Assembly: GCA_002633005.1 (NCBI GenBank)
Contig: NMRA01000058.1
Span: 629,188 to 693,187 of the forward strand
Reading direction: 5' to 3'
Origin: Phoronis australis
Taxonomy: Eukaryota; Phoronida; Phoronidae
DNA: 64,000 nt
This document shows, piece by piece, positions 1 through 10,697 of the stretch. Numbering within the stretch: the first letter of the stretch is position 1; every line of letters begins with the position of its first letter. The notes below the pieces were generated by a model, which worked only from the letters and a program-made list of their open reading frames with translations, was not told the DNA's origin and did no database searches. The position numbers and the translations under genes were made by a program.

Positions 1-562
1 TTAGCAGCCTCTCTTCTACTAGAAACGCATGATGCTTAGTAAAATGTTCACAACATTCAACAATAACAAACTTATGATAGGTAAACTTGAGAAAATCAGT
101 GTTGATTTTTCCTCTCACTCGGAGCTTATCAATCGCATCAGTCAAACTCGTGTTTTTCGAGCATATGCATACCAGGTGACCTTCATATTAATATCTACCT
201 TTCAATTGTTGAATAAATTCTTTATTTCGAAATTGTCTTGCTAGAAAGATGGCATTATTGGTGGAAAGAAATAAACTCATTTCAGCAAGCCGTGCTTTGT
301 AAACCTATGGAGTGATGGTCGACTGGTGAATGACGAACAATGCAATAGGTGTTGAATATTTCGCTCGGAACGAATTTAGCGGGTGAAGTCCTATTGATTT
401 TTTTTCAGATCTTTGTTTATCACACAAATATTGTCTATGAAGCTTTAATGTGTGAGGCCTAGATGACACCAGTTGTCATGCGTTTCCCATGGCCGCCGCC
501 AGAGCTTTATGATGTCCCGGAATTAACGATTGTTGTTTGAGAACGGCTATTGGTGTGTTCTT

Positions 563-594
563 TACCACCTAGCGACACGCTGAGAACCAGCGAG
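563..594 (-). repeat. Solo copy of 22-kb TIR sequence
   Basis: This 32-bp segment (TACCACCTAGCGACACGC followed by GAGAACCAGCGAG) nearly matches the right terminal arm of the inverted-repeat element at 22121-22670. It is probably a remnant of the same transposon family. No second arm was found nearby. Confidence 0.5.
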
Positions 595-1081
595 GACTGC
601 TTGTAGAGTTTTTCGGTGAGCCTAGAATAACAATAATTGTGTGAGAACGACTATTGTCGGATCACCTCTCGGGAGATAGAGCTAGTTAGGGCCAGTAGTG
701 CAATCTCCGCTTTCAAGGGCCCTGCTACAAAATCAGCTTTGTTTTAGGGGACTAGCGAGTCGTTTTAGGTGGATGTAACGAAGCAATTCCGTCCCCGACG
801 GCGGACTGAGTTTGTCCGAGTTTAGTTCTAACATTTTACAATTAATTTTTGACTATCGCAAACAGCTAATAATATGCCCTTAGTTCAACTAAGGATCTGT
901 GAATGCACAATTGACTGATCAATAGCTGATAAACCAACATCACTGTGCTGAAATGTATAAACAGAAGACGGAGCTAGATTATCTAACGTGGAGAACGTCG
1001 ACATAAATTCGAGTTTAAGTTGGTGATACAATGGTTGCTCTCGATTGATTGTGCCGGTTCCACTGCGGGTCGCCCTGCTAC

Positions 1082-1140
1082 TAAGACATCTGTTGGTTTA
1101 TAAGCAGGAAGTCGTCTTCGAGAACCAATCAGATGTCTTA
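1082..1140. repeat. Short inverted repeat
   Basis: TAAGACATCTGTTGGTTT at the left is mirrored by AACCAATCAGATGTCTTA at the right, with about 23 bases between them. The arms differ at one position. This could be a tiny MITE or a chance hairpin; no coding role is visible. Confidence 0.45.
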
Positions 1141-2085
1141 CCCAGTTCCTCTAACAAGGCCAGCGAAGAAAATCAAGTGTATGTAAGACTTTCCCTGAGT
1201 AAAAAATCTTAGTACAATAATACGGGAATAAATACTAGATTTATATCTCCTATACTTGAGTATGGGCACTGCACTATTGTCAGTACAAAAAGAAAAAGCA
1301 CCTGTAGCATTCACTCTCCAATGAAAAGCGGGAGCTTTCTAATGATATGCTAAGTTGTCTCTTCGTCCTGTCCACACACCTTATCGAACACTTCGTTCTC
1401 GAGTCATCAAAGCACACAACTTGGACTCCAGTTCAAATATTTCAAAATTGTCGAGTACTGATAAGGAGCCATTGAGCCTTTGATATCAATATTTATCCCG
1501 ATCTCAACCTTTTACACTCGCTGACATTAGGGCACGCTATGTACACATAGCTTGCCAATCTACAATTGGATTACCAGTGTTGCATGTCCTTGTGATACTA
1601 GTTATACAATTCAAGCCATGTTTATAAAAGATAGTAGTATTCACGATACGTGTAACTTTACAATATCAGTACAAGGTAGTGTCTTCGAACGGACCGTCGG
1701 AGGACTTGACTTACACACATCGTGATTCACGTTTTGTTTGCATCTTTAAGCACAAACCGAATAATCAACATAACTTAAACGTACAGATATTCTTAGGCCC
1801 AAACCATTGAACATTCGTCACCGTTTGAAAACATCCGAGACATGAGGTGGTTTCCCAATAAAAGCTGCATTTAAAATTAATAGATAATTGTTCAAATCTT
1901 CGCACTGCAGATTCGTATTTCACTACATAACTTCGCTCCTTGCCTGCGTTTAACTTTCCACGCGGCCTTTCCCTAGAAACTTGAATAAGCCGTGTGACTG
2001 AGTTAACCTCTTACTTGACTTTTGACTGATTCCTAGCAGGGGCTAAATTATTCTAATCTCTTCTGACTCGGGAGTCGTGGTAAAA

Positions 2086-2244
2086 ATGCCGCAAGGTACA
2101 CCACGAAACGTAGCAACGAAGACTGGCCGTCACAACAAGGGTGAAGAATGGTCACCTCAACAATATAATGGGGAACTCGACATTTCACTGAGTGCAGCAA
2201 ATGAAACTAGAGACCTTCCGATGGAAATGTCTGAATTCAGATAA
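2086..2244 (+). CDS. Orphan 52-codon open frame
   Basis: An ATG-to-TAA frame encodes 52 polar residues starting MPQGTPRNVATKTG and ending EMSEFR. The amino-acid make-up is plausible for coding sequence (mixed charge, few Cys), but there is no recognisable domain and no clear splice partner. It could be a small protein, a transposon fragment or chance. I do not recognise it. Confidence 0.12.
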   Translation: MPQGTPRNVATKTGRHNKGEEWSPQQYNGELDISLSAANETRDLPMEMSEFR

Positions 2245-4546
2245 GTGCTCCGTCACGAAAGCATTATGTATTTTATTTTTTCATCGTTCGGGTCAAAACT
2301 GAATAACAAAAAGTCTATCTCATCGAATAATAATCGCAAAAATGTGAGTTTCGTCCGTAAAAACGATATTGTCCATTTAAAGTGGCATGGAAGACGAAAG
2401 TCCATGGCAATATTTTTTTATTACAAGTTCACCGTTTTTGAAAATGCACCTTCCTCTCACTGGGTACATACACGCGCATGCGCTTTCATCACTAATACTT
2501 CATATTTCATTCACCTGCGGGTCAACATGTTAAGATATCACGCTCCCAAATAAGGGAACTTGCATTACGTGACCATGCGAGCGCAGTGATCACCGTTTTG
2601 CAGATCTTTTTTGAATTCGAGACAGAGAGATAAGTACTTTTTATGGCATAAATATTTCAAATATCAAGAAAAGCATCTAATCTCAAAACTTAATTGAGCC
2701 CTGTTGAAATAGCCTTATTTTTACATTTTTGCTTTGGTTACGCTTAACAACCGTGAACGTACGAGGTTACACAAAAGTTGGTTGTCATTGATTGGCCGCC
2801 GATACGGTTGTACTCGCCGCTCGTTATCAATCAGATAAACGTCAATTTGTGCAAACAAAGTCGCGATCAAAGAATACTTATAATTGTTGTAAGGAGAGAT
2901 ACTATACTATAACATCTACCTAATTGCTTCGTAGCACTATTATTCCCAAGTAAAATAAGGGCAAAACTCAACAATGTACTTTTTGTACCATGGAAATATC
3001 TGCCTTTTTCGGTTCATACATTTATCATGCGAAAGTGGCCTCCTTTGATTGTCTTTTTAAAATGATATTTGAATTCTCACAAATGAAAAGTATAATATAC
3101 CCTCGTCACTGTAAAAGATTTCGTTGGCTTTGTCCTTAAACAACAATCATTCTATGAAAGTTAGTGTTCAGCTTCTTCATGAATGCGGGAATGTGGTCCC
3201 GTTAGGTGTCACCACTTCACGCACACGCCCCAAAGTTTTGTACGGCCTTGACTTTTTTCACAAAAATAAAAGTTCACTGATTTCACCTAAACCAACACGA
3301 CAATTAGTGTATTTCTTTTTTCTGTTGGTCATCCTTACATGAAAGTGACGGATCATAAATTTTAATTTTATAAGAACAGACGACACGCCCGACACACGAC
3401 CCCAGGTGTGTCAGTGTCGTGTAAGATTACAGTCTGTGGTAACTACAGCTGTATGGGAAAGTTTGTCCAAACAAATGAACCAGGAATGTCGAAACTGGCC
3501 GTGGCCGTGACTACAGTATTTTCTGAAAAAACTGAAACTGGTTTTACAGTGCGTTGTACCATGGACTTCCAGTATGCATACCGTAAATCTTCTGATAGGG
3601 GTCTCAGTGGGTGTTTATTAAGATGATTTCAGACGTGTTCCAGATCCGGCACGACGGTTTAAAAGACACGGCATCTTTTAGTCATGGGGACCCGTCGTTT
3701 TTTAGTTTCATGGGAGCGAATCTCCGACTTCTATGAGAAACCAGGCTTCTATTAGAAGCTTCACGGCAAGTACACGGTTGCGTTATAAAGATGAATGTTA
3801 GTGTTCCGTCTAGTTCACGTTTCTCATATTAAAGTTGGATATTGATTCAGTTAACATCACTCAAGGTGGTGGCCGTATTCAAAAGGTTATACTGTAATTC
3901 TGACTTGTGACTCCTGAATGAATGGTCAAACACTGTCACATTGTAATGCGGCCTTGTAATGAGAATCACCTGTGTACTTTTAAAATCTATTAATCATGTA
4001 CATATCAAGAGTTTTCAAAACTGATATTCAGGTCATTGATATTTATTCCAGTCGGTAGAAAAGTTAGAAATTTTCCTGACCTCATTGAATTCATTTTACG
4101 AATAAATATTCTCCCATTAAAAAGATAAATGGAGTTTTAGTGTTTTAAACAGTCATTGAAATATGTGCGCAAGTGACAAATAGATCATGAACTTGTTTAC
4201 TGGCAAAAATGAACGCTAGAATGACGAACTAACTGAAATTTGATTCCTTAAATCTTACTAGAACTCCAAGTTTATGGACACAGGGTTGTGTAAACAAATT
4301 TGTCTTGCGTCAAGTGCAATGCTTCACTAACGTATGATGTCCGTGCGTCGCGCTGTGGGCTGAACGAGTTTGACTTCGGCACGTCAGCTGGTATCATCCG
4401 GCCATTCACAACCCACGCAGATTTGGTTAAACTGTGAATTGCCTTTCAGGAGAGACTATTGTAACTCAATCTGTCAATATTCAGAGGATCATCCCTGAAC
4501 TTTTTATCAAGGTAGTTATTTAGTGGTCGTTATATGGGACGCAACA

Positions 4547-4690
4547 ATGGAGAATCGAGTGTTAAAGCGTACTCTGTCGTCTCCATGTGAATCGGGAAGA
4601 GAGGTTGCGGGAGAGAATGATCTTGTGGAAAGGGGGTTTAGCCACAGGACAGACACACGTGCGAATCAGGGGACAAAGGGGCGCTTGATG
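4547..4690 (+). CDS. Candidate first coding exon of the glycosyltransferase gene
   Basis: The frame opens at an ATG in good context (CAACAATGG) and runs 48 codons (MENRVLKRTLSSPCES at the start, GTKGRLM at the end) straight into a strong donor, GTAAGT, in phase 0. The next supported exon, at 10698, has a splice acceptor and begins at a codon boundary (GCG, then ATG), so the two join in frame. If joined, the glycosyltransferase is 855 residues with a basic, hydrophilic cytoplasmic tail of about 80 residues. The link is inference: a 6-kb intron separates the exons, and the ATG at 10701 could serve alone. It could also be the first exon of another transcript, or chance. Confidence 0.4.
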
Positions 4691-6988
4691 GTAAGTTAGT
4701 CAATGCTTCCTGCCGGTAAAACTGTTTTCTTTATAGATTGCAAGTGCTTAACATTAATACTTCCACCCTGAAGTGGAATGGGTCGTGCAATGGTGATCGG
4801 ATTAAGATTTCTTATAAAAACCGACACAATGGAAAATTGTAGGCTTTGAAATCGGAAATTCAAATACCAATCACCGATTTGCGCCTCACGTGTAAGCCGC
4901 ATACCGTTCAATGATTTGTGCTTCTAGGTGAAATAAGGATACACCCAAAACAAACTACTACAGTAATAAATTATATCCCTTATAAAAGGTTTTTAAGCTG
5001 CTCTATGACATATCAAATGTTTGAAGAATCTAATCAGTGGTACATATTTTTCTAGATAGCCAAATGCCAGGCGTTAACTGTGATGTTACGTGGAAGCAAA
5101 TTCGTTGAGATGGGAGTATAAGATAAGATCAGATAAAATGAGAAAATATAAGATACTAACTTTTTAATTTTAGGACATAGTACATAAATTTCTAGTTGCA
5201 AACACCAACTGGTGCAAGTCAGTAAATAGTAGTTATAATATTGTCATTTATTAACGAACTGGTGATACATTAGACATGTACATATACATACAGTATATAT
5301 ATAATACAGATCACATATAAGGCCAGAAATGAGTAGTTAGTTCTGATCTCTACCAGACTCAATTCGAGATCTGCTCTCACCAGGGCTTGGAATTTTCTTT
5401 TTTTTTCAGATGATTTCCTTTTCTTGGTTTCAATTTCCTCTTATTTGATTTCCAGTTTCCTCTGTTTTGTCTCTTTTTATCATTATTTTGACTTTATTCA
5501 CGCAAAAACTTTTATTTCAGTTAAATTATGCAACACAAACATATTTCTTCCATTCAACCTATTTATTTGTTGAACGATACATGTACATCACCTGGAAAAT
5601 TTTCTTCTTTTAGTCATTGGTCATTCCAATCCCTGTTGCCGACTACACACCCACTCGCATCAATTTCAGTCAAGTCAGGGTGGAAAAGCTATACAAAAAC
5701 ATGTAATTGAAGGTAAACAAGGTTTGGGACGCCACGAGTAAAAAATAATCCAGTATAATTTTGCTCGTATCAGGTGGATTAACTTTTTTGAAAACGTCAG
5801 CAACTAAAAAATATCGCACTACCGACTTGCATAGTTAACGTGGTCACACATACGTCTTGGAAGCAAAGAACAAATTGCTCTCTAAAACACTGCATCGATA
5901 CTTGCAACCAAAACAAACGATTTCTGGGAATTCTGAGGATCAGATTACAGGTCGGTTAGATTGGCGGTATACGTTTTCTGCACTTTAAACGCTCCAGGCC
6001 CATACCTGAGAACGATAATACCATGGTGAACTACGACCGTTTCGTCTAAAGAGATGACTATAGGTTCATTTGGCTCATAAAAAAAATCTTTGCTTGGTCG
6101 TAAACCGATCGTCCTGTTTGATCTTTGTGATTGGTAATTTCTTTTACAAGTTCTAAATACTTTTCTTGAAGTTCTACACATTATATGTGGCACCATCCTC
6201 AGAATAACATACATGAACAGAGTGTCGTTATTCTTAGATGGGTGCAGTGACCAACTAAGCCACAACGACTGCCAGTGTTCAGTTTTGGGTCTGTCAGTAC
6301 CCGAGTTTGGTGTTACCGCGGTTTGGCCAAGAAACTGTCAGACTCAAAGATCACTAATCTGTCCGTCAGTTCCAAGAACATGCATATGTTTTCATGAGCC
6401 AAGGAGTCGACTTTGACATTGACTCTGTGGTTTAAACAGCCCTAAATTGTCTGTACAATGGACACGCTCAATTCTCAGGTGTCAGCAATTCTGTGCGAAA
6501 GCTTCTACAAACGCACAGTCAGTACAGCTTGCTGTACTTTTTTATACCTCCGAGTCAGTCAAATACTTTAACCTCAGACTGTACCACGTCCACACCAGAT
6601 CCAAGAATAGTAAGTGTTGCTCCTAGTAGAAGCTTAGATGACCGCTCTACTGCTTGCAACACGTACGGTGAAGTACAGCATGTGCTATTGATCCAGCACC
6701 CGACGAGGGTACCTAATCTGCGCTGGAGTCGATGTACATTTCATTGTTACAATGTTTGAATACTCAGGGTACATAGATTAAAGTTTCACGGAGTATGTTA
6801 CCTTTATTGTCACAGTACGCACCAACAACCATGACTTTGTCTCAACATATATTGAGTATAGTGAACACCCACCACAAAACTCGTGTCCTAGTACTTTAGT
6901 ACTAGTGTTGACCTTATGAAGCTTCATTATTCCACGACCTTACGAACTCCACAGTTATAATCGTGTTTGCTTAATGTGAGAGGAGGCA

Positions 6989-7057
6989 GTGTATCCTAGC
7001 GGGATAACTATTGCTTCCTTCGCAACGGTCGTGGGTTCGAGTCCACTTGGGGTACAC
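6989..7057 (+). pseudogene. tRNA-like segment or SINE head
   Basis: A 69-base segment shows a 7-bp acceptor-like pairing (GTGTATC with GGTACAC, one G-T). A TTGC/GCAA stem closes a seven-base loop (TTCCTTC) that would place CCT in the anticodon position. There is a perfect B-box core, GGTTCGAGTCC, inside a T-arm-like hairpin. The D arm is too short and no good A box is visible, so a working tRNA is unlikely. A decayed tRNA gene or the tRNA-derived head of a SINE fits better. Confidence 0.3.
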
Positions 7058-7174
7058 TGTTAGACCCTGTTCAAAGTCAGGTTTTGGGCTTCTCAGCTTG
7101 GTTTCAACTACACATCAATAAAGCATAACAATGTTTCCACGTGATCAGTGCAATGGGCCTACATGAGCCCATCT

Positions 7175-7237
7175 CATGGGCTGCGCAGCACTGAAAAAAT
7201 GTGGGGCTCTATAGTCCCCCCAAGCTGCGCCGCCATT
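7175..7237 (+). mobile_element. Palindromic MITE-like repeat, copy 1
   Basis: Begins CATGGGCTGCGCAGCACTG, continues with an A-run, a GTGGGG...CTATA...CCCCCC core, and ends GCTGCGCCGCCATTG, so both ends are inverted copies of each other. Three related copies lie at 55.15-55.72 kb. It is too short to encode anything. Confidence 0.6.
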
Positions 7238-9178
7238 GCACCTGTAGTTTAATTTGATTACGTTTAAGATTACACGTATCTTATGTATCCGATATTTGTG
7301 TGACCATTTTTTCATAATCTCACTATTACCACCATTGTCTTGAATATTTACTAAAATTGCATCACAAAATTAAGTGTTACGTATTGAAAATATTTTCCAA
7401 ATCATATTCTCTCATTTTATCTAATCGTATATCCTTATCGCTTATATTATTATAGTATATTTGTATTATGTTAATGTTTAGAGACGTGATGTCACATATG
7501 ACTTCTGGCACCTAGCTATGTATACTTATACACTACGCATATCAAAGACATACTGCAATCCAAACAGCTCTAAGATCCATCATATTGTGACGCTATTTAA
7601 TAAGGAGTTTTAATTGCTTTAATATCGGTTGATTTGTAACCATAAATTTATTGACATGATGATACCAGGCCATAATTTATAGTTAAGGCTGCGCATAAAA
7701 CTAAAAAAATCAGGTTTGGCCGGCTTCGGAACATCATATCTCAGAAATGACTGACCGGATTCACGCGATAGTACACTTAAATTATGAACTGTTCTCCAAA
7801 TCACTGATAGGAAGTTTTGTTGGAGTGTTCCATTTTTGCATGAGGGGCGATCAAAAATGCGACTTACGTGATTTTTGTGCATGAAACGAAAGCGAAATGA
7901 TAATTTAGAAAACTGTAACTGTTACAGTGTTTTTGAAAGATCTTTATATCATACAAAATTTGGATCATCTCAAGGGTTCCCTTCTTTTACGATTACGTAA
8001 AATAATTTTTGATTAAAAGTCACATGTTTGTCATGTCTCCACTGATGCGCGTGTCACCCAATAAGACAACAATACGAATCTTTGGTTATTTTGTGTGACT
8101 AACTGTTGAAAAATGTGTTTTTCTCTGTATGCGAAATTTTGTCACCCCGTAACGCGAGAGTGTTGTTTGTTTATTTAAAACCGGTTGCCTATATCGAGCC
8201 TTTGAAGAGACTGCAAACAATACGTCATGAGCAACATGTTGTATGAATGACGTCGTATTCCTTCCTTAACCACGCCCACTGTCTAGGAATGACACGGTCA
8301 ATCATGACGGGCAGGTAACTCGGTAATGAAATCGCCGTGCGTACGAGTGTCTTCAACGAGAGATTGTGTTGGGCGCCTGAGAGATAATAATCTTTCTTTG
8401 ACAAAGTAATGAGCACGTGAAGGAGAGAGGTATTCGATGTAGGCAGGTAAGATATACGTGGTGGAATTAGCTGCCAGTGTTTTGGTCATTGATGAAACAA
8501 CAGCGATGGTGAAGTCGCCCAAGTGTGTGACAGTGTCATAGAAGTACGTGTTGACAAATCAAACTGGCGGAACTCGCATCGGCTTCGAAAACGTTTCGAT
8601 ATAGCTCCACGTTATTTCTATTTCTACTTTGTTGTTCACATGTTGTTTTTATCGAAGGGAGACAAAATGTACCGCTTCATATCTTACTTTATTAGTCATT
8701 CTCAAATAGCACAAACGGTAAAAGCTGAAAAGCATTAACGACGGAAGCACCCGTCACAATATGAGCGAGGCTGAGAACCATGTTATTACAGGGTGTCACA
8801 CTTAATGAACGTCTTTGGGCTAAGTTGCCCTTTCCTCTTATTCCCAACTGAGATTTCAGAGCATTAAGCTCGCACGATCTGAGGACAGATTTGGTGTGTG
8901 TCCTCACTAACTGAGTGTGTCATAGATGTGACTAACGCGGTTAAAACATCCCGGAAGAGATGACTCGCGCCGATTGGTTTCATTCATTGATCAGTCTGTG
9001 GCTGTTTTAAAAATACTGGGCCTCCAATACTGGTCACCAAAAGCGTACCAGGTAAGATGGGGGAGCACTTTTGGACCGGGATTCAGGAGGCCCGACCAGA
9101 TCGGACCCGTTTGCACCTTTTTGAACCGGTTTTCAGATTAGTTCCGTGATCTATCCCTTTCGTAGGTATTCTTAAACA

Positions 9179-9364
9179 GTGAATTTTAACCCATTGAACT
9201 CGAAACAGGACAAGAAGAGATGCTATGTTGTAAAACATGAATACGAGACACATGCAACACTAAACAATTTTTGGAATAAAGACAATATTGGAAATCCTTG
9301 TGTGGATTGGAAAAGAATTATGAACTGTGAATCCCTTTTCCCACCTTTCCGTGGAGAATTCTGA
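9179..9364 (+). CDS. Unrecognised open frame, possible terminal exon
   Basis: The frame runs 61 codons to a TGA and contains YVVKHEYETHATLNNFW and ends ESLFPPFRGEF. The composition (aromatic, charged, two Cys) looks like real protein. An acceptor-like TTCTTAAACAG stands just before it, so it might be a last exon or a pseudogene remnant. No upstream partner exon or family was recognised. Confidence 0.15.
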   Translation: MNFNPLNSKQDKKRCYVVKHEYETHATLNNFWNKDNIGNPCVDWKRIMNCESLFPPFRGEF

Positions 9365-10697
9365 AAGAAAGGGCACATTTTAAGGATAATGGCCGTGGAA
9401 AGTCATTCTTCTGAGCGGCACGTTCCGTATACCTCTACTGAGGGAGTCCATCAGTGATGTCTACGAAGTTGACGTGCCGAGCTGCTGCATACTATTGCGT
9501 ATGCATTGATTTGTATCTTTGATCCGTACACTTTGCCAGAGGCTTACGCAAGTGCAGGTCAGTAGGCTAAACCCGAGTTGCCTTTCCGGGGACATGTCAT
9601 ACTCCAGCACGACTGAAGCTATTGCGATCACGTGATTAGCATGTAAATGCATGGCGATAACTCGTGATGTCTTGGGTGATCTCGTTTTCACGACTTTCCT
9701 GTTTCTAGGATGCAGACCTGGTTCCAGTGCCCTATACGAGTTGGGTTGCTGAACTAGGCTAGCTTCAGATATGCCCGGTTAACGCGACCTAACGCATAAA
9801 ACGTAGCCATCACGTCTTGCCGCTCGTGAAAGGTGTCTACAATAAATGCACGGTTTATATAATGATTAGGAGATGGAACATGTTTGCAAATTTACAGAGT
9901 TGATGCTTCGATAAAAATGCATTTCAAATTTGCTGCTGAAGAATTTCGACTTAAATTATGTTAACGCGTAAATGAGTCTCGTATATTTCAAATCAATGCA
10001 AAATTCCCACTGCCTGGTCATTGCTTCGTGTCTCGTATATAGCTTTACCCATTTTGTTATTGAATTCGTAACAAAGAATCCAGCTCGCTTTAGAATTTGA
10101 CGCTCTTCAGTTTAATACAATGACATAGAACTCACAGCGATTTATTTTACAAACACACACACAAAGTAGACATATTTCGAAGACATGCAGATAAACGTGT
10201 CACTTTTGGAAGAAGTGTTATGGTTAAGTAATATTTTCTTAATGTATCACTGATAATATTTAACGAACATGTGTGTATGTCGATGTGTGAAGTACCCATG
10301 TAATTCACTCTTCACAAACAGTGACACAGCGTTCCATGCCAGTGAATAAATTTGCGTCACATTCAGAAAATCTCGGGTCCGGCCGCGGTCTTCACCTGGA
10401 AATAGAATCCTAGGTGTTCACGAAAGAAATATTTTTTAGAAATAGTCACGCCTGTGCACTTTAACAGCACGCCGTATAAAGGTACGCTTATGTTCAATCC
10501 GTCCATTAGAGATAATAAACTTAGACTTAAAGCTTTAGCAATTTTAAACTAAGGAAGTGTCTGCCTCAGAATGGCATTCTCTGCTTTCCAAAGATATTTT
10601 AATATCTTAAATGGTGTATGACCTGCATTAACTGTAGTACCTGGATAATCCCCGTAGTCACAAGAGATTTTCAATAGATTACGCTTTTTGCTTGCAG

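Larger units (their letters stand above)
1..4546. other. Gene-poor stretch
   Basis: I see no convincing gene here. The open frames are short, lack splice support and resemble no family I know. The stretch holds a fragment of a dispersed repeat near 563, a small inverted repeat at 1082-1140 and a 52-codon orphan frame at 2086. It is AT-leaning and looks intergenic, 5' of the candidate first exon at 4547. Confidence 0.5.
4691..10697. other. Probable first intron or intergenic; repeats
   Basis: No supported exon lies here. A pyrimidine-rich tract with several acceptor-like TTTTCAG sites spans about 5390-5520. A tRNA-like segment is at 6989 and a palindromic repeat at 7175. A sequence near 7722-7790 belongs to a family that recurs at 11.7, 12.2, 12.7 and 33.0 kb. 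Minus-strand frames at 7.6-7.9 and 8.2-8.5 kb show no recognisable domain. Confidence 0.45.

Noticed and set aside
3408-3626. Cys-containing frame starting at a GTG
   Set aside because: It has no ATG start, no recognisable domain and no supporting splice sites.
8225-8522. Two overlapping minus-strand frames suggestive of a frameshifted gene
   Set aside because: Neither frame resembles a known family, and nothing shows they belong together.
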